From Phocoena phocoena (taxonomy: Eukaryota > Chordata > Mammalia > Artiodactyla > Phocoenidae): DNA of 64,000 bases. The notes beneath the pieces are model-generated. The model worked only from the letters and a program-made list of their open reading frames with translations, was not told the origin of the DNA and made no database searches. The stretch lies in NCBI RefSeq assembly GCF_963924675.1, contig NC_089221.1, forward strand, positions 141,216,263-141,280,262, read 5' to 3'. Both the position numbers and the translations under genes were made by a program. Positions 48,143-58,945 of the stretch are shown one piece after another (within the stretch, counting starts at the first letter, position 1; every line of letters starts with the position of its first letter).

Positions 48143-48274
48143 TTTGTAGGCTTCCTGATGGAGGGGACTGGTAGGCTTTGTAGGCTTCCTGATGGAGGGG
48201 ACTGGTAGGTTTTGTAGGCTTCCTGATGGAGGGGACTGGTAGGTTTTGTAGGCTTCCTGATGGAGGGGACTGGT
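48143..48274 (-). repeat. 34-bp minisatellite in the L1 5' UTR
   Basis: About 3.9 copies of a 34-bp unit starting TTTGTAGGCTTCCTGATGG begin at 48143, 48177, 48211 and 48245. The copies are almost identical; one base (C or T) varies at the unit junction. The array lies in the L1 5' UTR, just upstream of ORF1 in L1 orientation. Confidence 0.95.
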
Positions 48275-48660
48275 GCCTGTGTTCTGGTGGATGAGGCTGG
48301 ATCTTGTCTTTCTGGTGAGCAGGACCACGTCCGGTGGTATGTTTTGGGGTGTCTGTGACCTTATTATGATTTTAGGCAGCCTCTCTGCTAATGGGTGGGT
48401 TGTGTTCCTGTCTTGCTAGTTGTTTGGCGTAGGGTGTCCAGCAGTGTAGCTTGCTGGTCGTTGAGTGGAGCTGGTCTTAGCCTTGAGATGGAGATCTCTG
48501 TGAGGTCTTTCACCATTTGATATTACGTGGGGCTGGGAGGTCTCTAGTGGATCAGTGTCCTGAACTTGGCTCTCCCACCTCAGAGGCTGAGGCCTGACAC
48601 CCAGCTAGAGCACCAAAAGCCTGTCAGCCACATGGCTCAGAATAAAAGGGAGAAAAACAG

Positions 48661-48764
48661 AAAGAAAGGAAGGAAGGGAGGGAGGGAGGGAGGAAGGAAG
48701 GAAGGAAGGAAGGAAGGAGAAAGGAAGAAGGAAGGAAGGAAGAAAGAAAGAAAGAAAGAAAGAG
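48661..48764 (+). repeat. GGAA/GAAA microsatellite in the L1 5' UTR
   Basis: A compound purine tract: AAAG, GGAA, GGGA and again GAAA tetranucleotides over about 100 bp. On the L1 strand it is a pyrimidine tract. It probably grew from the purine-rich 5' UTR segment after insertion. Confidence 0.93.
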
Positions 48765-49514
48765 TTATTAAAATAGAAAAAAATACTAAAAATAAGGAAA
48801 ATTGAGAAAATAATTTTAAAAAAGAGAGAAAGAAAGAAGAGTGTAACCAAACCAAAAAACTAATCCACCAATGATAACAAGCACTAAAAACTATACTAAA
48901 AAAAAAAACACGAAAAGGACAGTGAGAACCCTAGGACAGATGGCAAAAGCAAAGCTATAGAGACAAAATCACACAAAGAAGCATACACATACAGACTCAC
49001 AAAAAGAGAAAAAAGAAGAAAAAAATATATACATAAAAAATAAAAGCAGGAAGAGAGCAACCAAATCAATAAACAAATCTACCATGATAATAAGCTCTAA
49101 ATACTAAACTAAGGTAACATAAAACCAGAAACAAATTAGATGCAGAAAGCAAACCCCAAGTCTACAGTTTCTCCTAAAGTCCACCGCTGGATTATTGTTG
49201 TCTATTTAGGTAGTCCACAGATGCAGGGTACATCAAGTTGATTGTGGAGATTCATTCCGCTGCTCCTGAGGTTGCTGGGAGAGATTTCCCTTTCTCTTCT
49301 TTGTTCACACAGCTCCTGGGGTTCAGCTTTGGATTTGGCCCCGCCTCTGCATGTAGGTCGACTGAGGGCATCTTTTGGGAAGCCTGAGGTCTTCTGCCAG
49401 CCTTCAGTAGGTGTTCTGTAGGAGTTGTTCCACATGTAGGTGTAGTTTTGATGTATTTGTGGTGAGGAAGGTGATCTCCACGTCTTATTCCTTTGCCATC
49501 TTGAAGGAGCCCCC

Positions 49515-50229
49515 TCAATAATTTAATTAAATTTAAATGTTTTTCTACTAACAGATTGACAGTTATTTTCTGGAAGAGATGAGAAATTACTGCTAAGCTT
49601 GCTACTGAACAATATGATAGAAGTTTTCTATGGCATTTGAAGGCTTCAGATGCCTTCGCTCTCAACTTCATTAAAATAAAGTTAGCTGGAAGAAGGCAAG
49701 GTGGCTCTGACCTCATTCTTATTAATGGAAAAAACTCCTAAATAATATATCATGGTATTTGCACATACTTATTGAAATAACTAGTCTTTATTTAGTTGTA
49801 ATGATGTGTTCATTTGTCGCCTAATAAAATGATGGCCTAAAGATGAAGTTTTTTTGACAATAGTAAACTTACTTGAACTAGATTCATCATGATGAGGGCT
49901 AAATTGAGACAAATTAATTTTTAAGGTTGGGTACTTTATTAACAAAGAAATTCACTTTGTTACATATTTTCTTAAGAAATTCAAGCAATAGAGGGATGAG
50001 TGAGGAGCAAACAGAATGGCTTATGTGAATGAAATAGGGATTAGTTAACATACTTGTTTGAATGTGCTGTATCAGCTCTCGGTGTATAAAATGGCAGGTA
50101 AAACTCAGCTGTCTTGTTTTATATTTCAAGTCTATAAATTGGTTAGTAATCTTTGCTGATCTGCTTCAGTAACGGCTGGGAAACTTGGGCTTGCTCATGT
50201 ACCAGTGATCACCTGGTCAGTCAGCCAAG
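49515..50229. other. Anonymous DNA
   Basis: Sequence immediately 5' of the L1; nothing recognised. Confidence 0.4.
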
Positions 50230-50610
50230 AGCTGAGTGGTCTAGGATGGTGTTGTCTGGGATGACTTAGTTCTTCTCCACATGGTTTCCCATCTTGTAGC
50301 AGTCTAACCCAGACATCATCTCATGGCATATCAGGTATCCAAAAGAAGTATAATTGTGCAAGTTCTTTGTGAAGCCACTGCTGTATCGAATTTTTTTTAT
50401 TGCCCAATTGACCAGAACAATTAAGTGGTCCCCAATTCTATGTGGTAAGACTCTACTACAGGGCAAGGATGCAGAGAGGGCATTAGTTGGAGCCATCAAT
50501 GCAATTAAACTACCACAACTCAAGTTATGCTATTGTAACAGATGACTCCAAATGTCAGAGAGGCTAATAACAGAGATTTATCTCTCCACTATTGTAGTCA
50601 CTAATGAATA
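50230..50610 (-). repeat. Possible old LTR- or MaLR-like repeat (antisense)
   Basis: 'cttctccacatggtttccca', 'tgcccaattgaccagaacaa' and 'gctattgtaacagatgactc' occur in the order of common old mammalian repeats. The family and limits are uncertain. Confidence 0.3.
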
Positions 50611-50639
50611 CAACTTAATGGAGGCTCCATCTCAATTCA

Positions 50640-51060
50640 AGATGATATGCAACATTGTTTTTAAAAAAGAATCATTGAAACTATCTAAATTTCCTTCATG
50701 ATGGGGCTGGTTAACTGAATTATTGTATACGTATTTCATTGGATCTGTATAAATAAAAATTAATGAGGAAAAATGTGCTGATATGCAATTATAAGTGAGA
50801 TACATATTTTAGGAAGATGCATAAAAGGATGAATGCTGGCATAAGAAAGGAAAGGAAAAAATATATACATATATAAACACATGAGCATAGAGGCTTCTTG
50901 GGTGTTCATAGGTGTCTAGAAGTATAAACAAAAAAGGAAAATAGTAGTATGGGAATCAGTTGGAAGAAAACCAGGAGTCAAAGGAAGTCTTTTCAGAGAA
51001 TACCTTTTATGCTTTTTGAAGTTTGAACCACCTAGTTTTATTAGTTAGTGATAAATAAGT
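50640..51060 (+). repeat. L1M ORF2 end and 3' UTR fragment
   Basis: 'atttccttcatgatggggct', 'ggttaactgaattattgtat', 'aataaaaattaatgaggaaa' and 'gagaataccttttatgcttt' followed by 'gtttgaaccacctag' match the tail of an old L1 in order. Confidence 0.65.
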
Positions 51061-51134
51061 AAACAAACAAATAAATAATTAAAATAATAAGAATCATAAA
51101 AAGGGAAAACAGAAGAGCATGAATTTTTCTTAGA

Positions 51135-51345
51135 TATATATATTCTAATCCTGAACTACCCCTTACTGGTGAGAGCTCAATCAATTTACATAGCTTCTCT
51201 AAACTAGGGGTTTCCCCTCTAAAAGTAAAGGATAACAATACCTCCCCAATATAGTTGTTGTGTAGTTTAAATGGGAGAATCCATGTAATGCACTTAGCTG
51301 GTATTTGAAACATAGTAGCTGCTTAATCAGTGCAATATTCTTGTT
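51135..51345 (+). repeat. MIR
   Basis: 'gaactaccccttactggtga', 'tagcttctctaaactagggg', 'ggataacaatacctccccaa' and 'acatagtagctgcttaatca' give a nearly complete, diverged MIR. Confidence 0.75.
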
Positions 51346-52639
51346 GCTACTACTGTTCATTTCATTATTTAATTATAAGAAATAAATTATAAAGTAGCTA
51401 AAGTACAAGTCAAGTTGGATTTCACTGAGAATGTTCTTCTAGGTGGTTCTTTCTTCTCACTCTTTTTCATGCCTTGCTTAGAATATAACCTTTGCTCTCA
51501 CTGATCTTTTCCCATCTTAATATTATTGAAAGGTCAAAATCAACAATTAAAACATGACATATACAGTAACCATATTCTTTAATATCATGTTAGAATTCTC
51601 AGTTACTCCTTCCTTATGATGGCTGCATGAAACAATAAATTCTAGAAATTTCTTCTTGTAGAAAAATCATTGTATTATGTTAAGTTTTCCAGTGGAGGGA
51701 GTTTAGGCTTTTTGGTTTGTCTATTTGTTTGCTTTTGGATCTCAGTAGTTTCAGGTGTTGCAAATGTTATATAATATCATGGTGTACTTCACTGGAGAGA
51801 AGTCTTTAATTTTTTATAAAAACAGACACATTGACTTTTTGTTTTGTTTGAAAGCTTATGCTCTGGGGATTCTGTTTATTAGTCTGGTAAGTTTTGGTTG
51901 CTGTTGTTTGTCTGTTTTAAATAATAGAAGTCTCTTTCACCCCTAGTCAAAAAACTGAACATAGATTAAGTAATAAATGACATCAAGGAATTAACATTAA
52001 TTTTGTTAATGTCAGTGTGAATATCTAAGAAAATATTCATAGTTTTAGAGATGCCTACCAACGTTTTATTGAGGAGGGGTAGTGATTAGAATTTGCTTCT
52101 ACTCTATAAACTCAGCCTCAAAAAAACAAAAAAACAGAAAAGTAAGTGTGATAAATTCTTGATAATTGTTCAATCTGAGTGATATATTTTGTAATTTTGA
52201 GGATATTTAAAATTTTTTGTAATGACATTTTTTTAATCTAGGAAAATTCTGTACTCAGATTACTTCACATATATCATTCTCATTCAACCTTCAAAAAACT
52301 CAACCTTGAACTTTTACCAAGTGTTTCAGGGGTGAGATTTATTCAAGAAAGCCATCTTCAGAGCTCCAATTATCAGAATCCACTGAAAGGAAAAGCTTGG
52401 TTCAACATAAACATGTTGACACAAGAGTATGCAATTTATATACTTTATGTTCAAATAAAATGGTAAAAGAAAGCACAAGCTGAGTTCTAGCCTTCTTGAA
52501 CACATTTCAGGTTTTCAGAAAAATGCCTTTTCTTTGGCCTTGTACTGTGTGCCAGAACACGCTCTGATGGCTGCCTCCTGTGTGCAGTTAATAATATGTC
52601 CTTCAGCAGGGTTTCCTAACCACCCCCCCATCCCCAGAG
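51346..52639. other. Anonymous AT-rich DNA
   Basis: No gene or repeat recognised. Confidence 0.45.
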
Positions 52640-52761
52640 TACAAATATTTTCATATATGTTTCCCATAACAGCACTTACCATATTTTGTGATTATTACTT
52701 GTTATATTGCCAACATTGAGGTGTGCTTAACAAATATTTGTTGAATGAATAAGTGAATTAA
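52640..52761 (+). repeat. L2 3' end
   Basis: 'cataacagcacttaccatat', 'ttgtgattattacttgttat' and the typical terminus 'aacaaatatttgttgaatga' plus 'ataagtgaatta' mark an L2 3' end. The CHR-1 SINE inserted right at its edge. Confidence 0.75.
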
Positions 52762-52771
52762 CATAGAAATG

Positions 52772-53073
52772 GGGCTTCCCTGGTGGTACAGTGGTTAAGA
52801 ATCTGCCTGCCAATGCAAGGAGCACAGGTTCGAGCCCTGGTCCAGGAGGATCCCACATGCTGCGGAGCAACTAAGCCCGTGTGCCACAACTACTGAGCCT
52901 GAGCTCTACAGCCTTCAAGCCACAGCTACTGAAGCCCGCGTGCCTAGAGCCTGTGCTTTGCAACAAGAGAAGCCACTGCAATAAGAAGCCCACGCACAGC
53001 AATGAAGACCCAATGCAGCCATAAATTAATTAATTAATTAATTAAAAAAGGGAAATCTCTTAAAAAAAAAAAG
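52772..53073 (+). mobile_element. CHR-1-type SINE
   Basis: Plus-strand head ('gggcttccctggtggtacag', B box ggttcgagccc at 52828-52838), internal 'ccacaactactgagcc' and 'cacagctactgaagccc' blocks, 'gcaatgaagacccaatgcag' end and a (TAAT)n/A tail. Target duplication CATAG[A/A]-type: CATAGAAATG (52762-52771) and CATAGAGATG (53074-53083). The intact B box is better preserved than in most CHR-2 copies. Confidence 0.95.
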
Positions 53074-53083
53074 CATAGAGATG

Positions 53084-53470
53084 AATACTGCTTTTAAGAT
53101 CTGGGAAACCCAACGGGCAAAGTTGTGTCTGTATAGTCCAGTGCTCAATGCTTCCAATTATATCGGATCATTTAAAAATATTACAAATCACATCTTGACT
53201 TCTAAAACATAAACACACTCACCTAAAGCCTGATCTACTCTATGAAGCAGCCACATCATAATGGAATCTGCTATCACTAAGAAAATAGTGTTTTAGTTTT
53301 GTGTCCAAGCCTGAGTTTTCTACATAACAGTCACCTACACTCAGTCATACTTTATGGTCCCCAACATATTCTTCTTTCCTGCTGAATTTCCATGTTTTAC
53401 AAAGGACAACCCTGGGTCAGATCATGTTGATTATTCTGACTTTTTCTTGTTAGAGTAAACACTGACATAA
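53084..53470. other. Anonymous DNA
   Basis: Nothing recognised between the two SINEs. Confidence 0.4.
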
Positions 53471-53481
53471 AGAAAAGATGA

Positions 53482-53687
53482 GGGGCTTCTCTGGTGGCGC
53501 AGTGGTTGAGAGTCCGCCTGCCGCTGCAGGGGGCGTGGGTTCGTACCCCGGTCTTGGAAGATCCCACATGCCGCGGAGCGGCTGGGCCCGTGAGCTATGG
53601 CCACTGAACCTGCGCGTCTGGAACCTGTGCTTCACAACGGGAGAGGCCACAACAGTGAGAGGCCCGCATACCACAAAAAAAAAGAAA
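53482..53687 (+). mobile_element. CHR-2-type SINE
   Basis: Plus-strand copy (A box tggcgcagtgg, B box ggttcgtaccc) with a short A-tail from 53675. An 11-bp perfect target duplication AGAAAAGATGA is at 53471-53481 and 53688-53698. Confidence 0.96.
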
Positions 53688-53698
53688 AGAAAAGATGA

Positions 53699-54457
53699 AA
53701 GCAATTTACCAATACTCGCAGCCTAAGATGTTTCATGCATAAGTATTTCTAGTCTCATTGTTATTTATCTTGTTAAGAGTAAAATGAACATGGATGTAAG
53801 TAAACAGGAAGAGTTTTACACTATAAAAATGAAGAAAATGCCATGTAGAGCATAAATGAAGAAACTTCAATAAATAACCAACAGTGCAAATCTGTCAAGG
53901 AAGAATTCATTGCTTATTAATCATAAACTGGATTTTATAATGGTTTATATTAATACTTGTTTCAAAGTCCTATTTTTGCAACCCCCAAGTTAGCAGTGTT
54001 GTTTCCTAATTAAATTGGATTTCTTCCAGTATACTTTCAGAATAGTGAACAAGATTTCTTCTTCTTTTTTTTATTTTTACATGGCAAAAGTAATGTAAAT
54101 AGAAGGTATGAAGATTTTCCTTCATCCATCCTTAAGATTTTAACTGAAAGGTTCCTTCCTGTATTAATGTATTCCAGCCACTTGATAAGCTAATGCTCCT
54201 CTGATGTTGTGTATCTGATCTAACCTTTGTCTTTGTCAGGAAAAGGAAGATTTTTCATGGAGATATCTGGGTTTAAAAGGATGCAGTTTGTCTCTTTAAT
54301 AGTAGGTTAGGGAGCTGTGGTGTGATATGTGCGATATATTGGCACAGGCACATGCCACTCAAGATGAAGTGCTTCATCTATGAAGCAATAAGAACAGTAG
54401 CTAAATCTGTGCTCCTAAATGTGAACAGAGAAGTCAAATAAAGGTTTTCATTCAAAC
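53699..54457. other. Anonymous AT-rich DNA
   Basis: No gene or repeat recognised. Confidence 0.4.
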
Positions 54458-54467
54458 AAAAAATCCA

Positions 54468-54818
54468 GAGACTTCCCTGGTGGCACAGTGGTTAAGAATC
54501 CACCTGCCGGTGCAGGGGACATGGGTTCCAGCCCTGGTCCGGGAAGGTCCCACATGCCACGGAGCAGCTAAGCCCATGCGCCACAACTACTGAGCCTGCA
54601 CTCTAGAGCCTGCGTGCCACAACTACTGAGCCTGCGTGCCACAACTACTGAAGCCCATGTGCCATGCTCCACAACAAGAGAAACCACTGCAATGAGAAGC
54701 CCACGCACCACAACAAAGAGTACACCCTGCTCACCACAACTAGAGAAAGCCCGCGTGCAGCAACGAAGACCCAGCGCAGCCAAAAGTAAATAAATAAATA
54801 AATAAATTTATATAAAAG
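54468..54818 (+). mobile_element. CHR-1-type SINE, long form
   Basis: Head 'gacttccctggtggcacagt', then repeated internal modules 'ccacaactactgag' at about 54581, 54619 and 54641, then 'gcaacgaagacccagcgcag' and an (AAAT)n tail. Internal modules have been duplicated, which makes this the longest SINE here (about 350 bp). Possible target duplication AAAAAA[T/G]CCA at 54458-54467 and 54819-54828. Confidence 0.94.
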
Positions 54819-54828
54819 AAAAAAGCCA

Positions 54829-56025
54829 ACCTGCCATGTTGTTAGGTTTTTGACAGTTGCTGATTTGATTGGCCGCCTTTCATTAGTCACAGAAAGAATT
54901 AAAGCTTTTTTGGAATTTAATTTTAATTTCAAAAGTGGTAGAATCAGCTGGTGTTTGTCCTTTAGTATGCTTGACTTGTTCCTCTGGTTAGTAATAATTT
55001 TTAATATTCTATTTTTGCTGAAGTCTTAATTTAACAGGAAACTACCTAGCTATAATTTCATTTACAAGTTCTAGAGAACCACTTTTATTTTCATTTTTCA
55101 TGGCTTATGAAAAAAATGCCATTTTAAACTCAATGAGAATTAGTGGAATAAACCTATACTCTTAAAGAAATTAATTTTCCCAAAGAACAAAAACTAAACG
55201 TTTATTCTTTTTGCAGACTGTACTTTCTCTCCTATTCCAGTTCTTCTTCAGTTAACATCAAAGTATCCTTATGTTTGTCTTATTCACTTATCAATCCATA
55301 AAAATACATTTCAGTAACATAATATTATTTGAAGAATTACCCCTATTTTAAAGTATTTTTCTTAAGCTGTTCATCTAAGGGAGTATGGTTTAAATTTTAT
55401 CTGTAGACTAGTGTATCGTTTACTTTTATAGTAATTAGTCATTTTACAGCTGTCATTGAAAATTAAGGCACTTGACTTTTAATTTTAACAAGCATTAAAA
55501 ATGACTTGGCATGACATATATCCTTTATTCTAGAAAATGTCTACATAATTTTTTAGAACATAAACATACATCAATCACCAATATTTATCCTCCATAGCCA
55601 CCTGGATAGGTACTAATACATGGAATTTTAATAATTCTACCTTTGTATTGTTATACTTGATTTTAAAATGATTATTATTGTACTATAAGTTCTGCTAATG
55701 ATTTAGCTCTTCTACTCCCTTGTATATTACTGTCATGGAGGTTAAAGCTTAGAGCTACCAAAAAAAGTGATCTTATTATACAAGAAAATAATAATTCTGT
55801 TATTCTTTAATGAGGTAATTTTTTAGGAAAGTTTAAACTACTCTCACCAATAAAAGCATTTTTGGTCTAAGTTAAAAATGTTGTTATTAAAGGTAAGCTA
55901 CCACAGCTGAATAATGTGAAGTAATATTTATGAAAACATTACCTAAAATCAGATTTAGATCATGGTATAATCAGCTTTAGAATACATATCATCTTGTAAT
56001 GTTTTAAATTCCAAAATATAAATAT
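54829..56025. other. Anonymous AT-rich DNA
   Basis: No gene or repeat recognised. Confidence 0.45.
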
Positions 56026-56037
56026 TGGGAATCTCTT

Positions 56038-56249
56038 TTTTTTTTTTTTTTTTTTTGGCGGTACGTGGGCCTCTCACTGTTGTGGCCTCTCCCGTTGCGG
56101 AGCACAGGCTCTAGACGTGCAGACTCAGTGGCCATGGCTTACGGGCCTAGCCGCTCCACAGCATGTGGGATCTTCCCGGACCAGGGCATGAACCTGTGTA
56201 CCCTGCATCGGCAGGCGAACTCTCAACCACTGCGCCACCAGGGAAGCCC
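56038..56249 (-). mobile_element. CHR-2-type SINE (minus strand)
   Basis: T-run tail (56036-56057), near-consensus body and head. A perfect 12-bp target duplication TGGGAATCTCTT is at 56026-56037 and 56250-56261. Confidence 0.96.
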
Positions 56250-56430
56250 TGGGAATCTCTTGATAATCGCCAAGTTCCTGCCATTCTAGAATAGTAGAAG
56301 GGACTTCTTTGTTCATTTGGATAGTCTGATTAAAATGGAATTATTCTTCTAGATATTAATATACTCTAAAATACAAAGCATGCCACATCAGTTTTATTTT
56401 TCTCTGGTAATCAAAAATATAAGATATATA

Positions 56431-57446
56431 CAATAAGTGGTGCTGAGAAAACTGGACAGCTACATGTAAAAGAATGAAATTAGAACACTACCTAACACCA
56501 TACACAAAAATAAACTCCAAATGGATTAAAGACTTAAATGTAACACCAGACACTATAAAACTTTTAGAGAAAAACATAGGAAAAACACTTTGACATAAAC
56601 CACAGCAAGATCTTTTTTTGACCCACCTCCTAGAGTAACAAATAAAAACAAAAATAAACAGATGGGACTTAATTAAACTTAAAAGCTTTTGCACAACAAA
56701 GGAAACCATAGCAAGACAAAAAAGACAACCCTCAGAATGGGAAAAAAATATTTGCCAAGTGAAACAACAGACAGAGGATTAATCTCCAAAATATACAAAC
56801 AGCTCATGGAGCTCAACATCAAAAAACAAACAATCCAGTTAAAAAATGGGCGGAAGACCTAAATAGATTTCACCAAGGAAGACATACAGATGGCCAAGAG
56901 GCCTATGAAAAGATGCTCAACATCATTATTAAAGAAATGCAAACCAAAACTACAATGAGTTATCACCTCACACCGGTCAGAATGGCCATTATCAAAAAAG
57001 CTAGAAACAGTAAATGGAAAGGATGTGGTGAAAAGGGAACTCTCCTACACTGTTGGTGGGAATGTAAATTGATACAACCACTATGGAGAACAGTATGGAG
57101 GTTCTTTAAAAAACTAAAAATAGAACTCCCATATGACCCAGCAATCCCACTACTGGGCATATACCCTGAGAAAACCATAATTCAAAAAGAGGCATGTACC
57201 ACAATGTTCATTGCAGCACTATTTATAATAGCCAGGACATGGAAGCAACCTAAGTGTCCACTGACAGATGAATGGATAAAGAAGATGTGGCACATATATA
57301 CAATGGAAGATTACTCAGCCATAAAAACAAACGAAATTGAGTTATTTGTAGTGAGGTGGATGGACCTAGAGTCTGTCATACAGAGTGAAGTAAGTCAGAA
57401 AGAGAAAAACAAATACCATATGCTAACACATATATATGGAATCTAA
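56431..57446 (+). pseudogene. L1 ORF2 C-terminal fragment
   Basis: The C-terminal part of the L1 endonuclease/reverse transcriptase, starting downstream of the RT palm. An early part with motif [17 protein letters not shown] is interrupted by stops, for example just after ..NIGKTL near 56590. From 56913 a 177-codon frame is open to the natural end ..LTHIYGI at 57446, containing the conserved [12 protein letters not shown] (zinc-knuckle-like Cys region) and WKQPKCPLTDEWIKKMWHIY stretches. It lacks the endonuclease and reverse transcriptase, so it has no activity. Confidence 0.92.
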
Positions 57447-57822
57447 AAAAAAAAAAAAGGTTCTGATGAACCTATTGCAGGGCAGGAATAAAGAGGTAGA
57501 CAAAGAATGGACTTGATGACATGGGGTGGGAGGGCAAAGCTGAGGTGAAGTGAGAGTAGCATCAACATATATACACTACCGAATGTAAAATAGTTGGCTG
57601 GTGGGAAGCAGCCACATAGCACAGGGAAATCAGCTGGGTGCTTTGCAATGACCTAGAGGGGTGGGATAGGGAGGGTGGGAGGGAGGCTCAAGAGGGAGGG
57701 GATATGGGGACATGTGTATGCATATGGCTGATTCACTTTATTGTGCGACAGAAACTAACATGGTATTGTGAAGCAATTACACTCAAATAGATCTATTTAA
57801 AAAAAAAACAAGCAAAATTTTT
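56431..57822 (+). mobile_element. 5'-truncated L1 insertion
   Basis: About 1.4 kb: the last third of ORF2 followed by the 3' UTR and an A-rich tail (57800-57822). A perfect 18-bp target duplication AAAAATATAAGATATATA is at 56413-56430 and 57823-57840. The 3' UTR includes the usual G-rich tract (57658-57686). The sequence is close to the L1 at 42.6-49.5 kb but less decayed. Confidence 0.97.
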
Positions 57823-57840
57823 AAAAATATAAGATATATA

Positions 57841-58327
57841 TACTATATTATGTATATATAAAATATACATATGTAAGATTTATCTTCTTGAACATCCTTA
57901 CTCTAAAATTGTTGCTAAACTTTCCAGTTGTTGGTACTCTAGATAAATAGGACATTGGTCTTGTGAATGATTATTCCATGTGTGATTGCTATACATATCG
58001 CAGGTTGGTATAATAATACAATCTTAGGAAATGTAGAAGGCTTATGGATCATCAAATGGAATTATTACTCTGATAATATGGCCCGCTTTAAAATATCCTC
58101 AGTAGTCTGCCAGCCAAAGCTCCAGTACCTCAAGGGAGAGGTCTGTATCTCCTGAGGCAGCACAATTTATCGTTGCAACTGAGGTTAATAGAAGTTTCTT
58201 TCTTTACCTTATGCAAGCAAAAGTCTTCCTCCTTATAGCTTCCCCATAGTAGTCCTTTCATTTTCTCTCCCTACAGACCTCTGCCTAATCCTTCACATGG
58301 CAGGACTTCCTGCATGCCATTTCGTTA
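57841..58327. other. Anonymous AT-rich DNA
   Basis: Begins with TA-rich simple sequence (57836-57875); nothing else recognised. Confidence 0.4.
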
Positions 58328-58465
58328 ATTCTCCCCATTACTCCAGGAGGGAGGTGTGAGTACCACCATTCTCTGGCTGAGGATATGGAGAAGCAGAGAT
58401 ATCAGGTTAGTTGATTGAGCCACATGGCTGGGATTATACTCCAGTCAGTTTAACTTCAATCCAAT
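58328..58465 (-). repeat. MIR (antisense)
   Basis: 'taattctccccattactcca', 'gctgaggatatggagaagca' and 'cacatggctgggattatact' are in reverse MIR order. Confidence 0.7.
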
Positions 58466-58644
58466 CTTCTTTTCAAGATGCTTTTATTTTTATTTTTCTT
58501 GTTTGAATAGAGTCGACCATTTCCCAAAGAGATTCTGAATTTAGGGTTAAATGGGTTTTATGGCCTGCTTTTAGTTTCCTTAACCATACATATCTGTATT
58601 ATAGCTCTGACAAATAAATTGAAGATAAATGTTGATATTTGCTT

Positions 58645-58765
58645 CACTAGTAGAGTGTAAGTTCTGAGAAGAGGCCATGCTTATTCATATTTATAAAGGC
58701 AGGTTTTGGTATGGTGTCCAGCATATAGTATGTGCTCAATAAATGATTTCCTGGACTGAAATAAT
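58645..58765 (+). repeat. L2 3' end
   Basis: 'agagtgtaagttctgagaag' and 'agcatatagtatgtgctcaa' followed by 'taaatgatttcctggactga' mark an L2 3' terminus. Confidence 0.75.
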
Positions 58766-58834
58766 AATCTTTAGGCAAGGCCCTTGGAATATATCCAAAC
58801 AAAACATCTTTCATCTTATGCTTTGCCATCTTTT

Positions 58835-58945
58835 CATTTATTTGTTCAGTCAATACTTACTGACGATTTTCTATAAGCCTAGTAGAGTGGCAGGGACTGA
58901 ACAAGATTATTAAAGTCCCTGCCACCATTGACTTTACTTATTTTC
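58835..58945 (-). repeat. L2-like fragment (antisense)
   Basis: 'tttatttgttcagtcaatac' followed by 'aaagtccctgccaccattga' follow reverse L2 order. Confidence 0.5.

Larger units (their letters stand above)
42602..49514 (-). mobile_element. Nearly full-length L1 (minus strand)
   Basis: The complete LINE-1 plan runs from right to left. The 5' end is at about 49514 (minus-strand start reads like '..gggctccttcaagatggcaaag'). Then come a 5' UTR of about 1.5 kb, ORF1 (48036-47117), ORF2 (47094-42949), a short 3' UTR and an A-tail (42603-42612). Excluding the CHR-1 at 43433-43731 it is about 6.6 kb, the usual L1 length. Frameshifts and stops break both frames, so it is not mobile. I could not identify a clear target duplication (only CCTCA is shared). 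The 3' UTR holds the usual G-rich (C-rich on plus) tract near 42728-42758. Confidence 0.95.

Noticed and set aside
47828..48208. A 126-codon plus-strand open frame
   Set aside because: It lies antisense to L1 ORF1 and the minisatellite; the real (dead) frame is on the minus strand.
48143..48274. A CRISPR array, suggested by regular repeats
   Set aside because: The 34-bp units are directly adjacent with no spacers, and the context is a mammalian L1 5' UTR.
42602..49514. An active, coding L1
   Set aside because: Both ORFs have several frame breaks and ORF2 is split by a SINE, so it cannot be autonomous.
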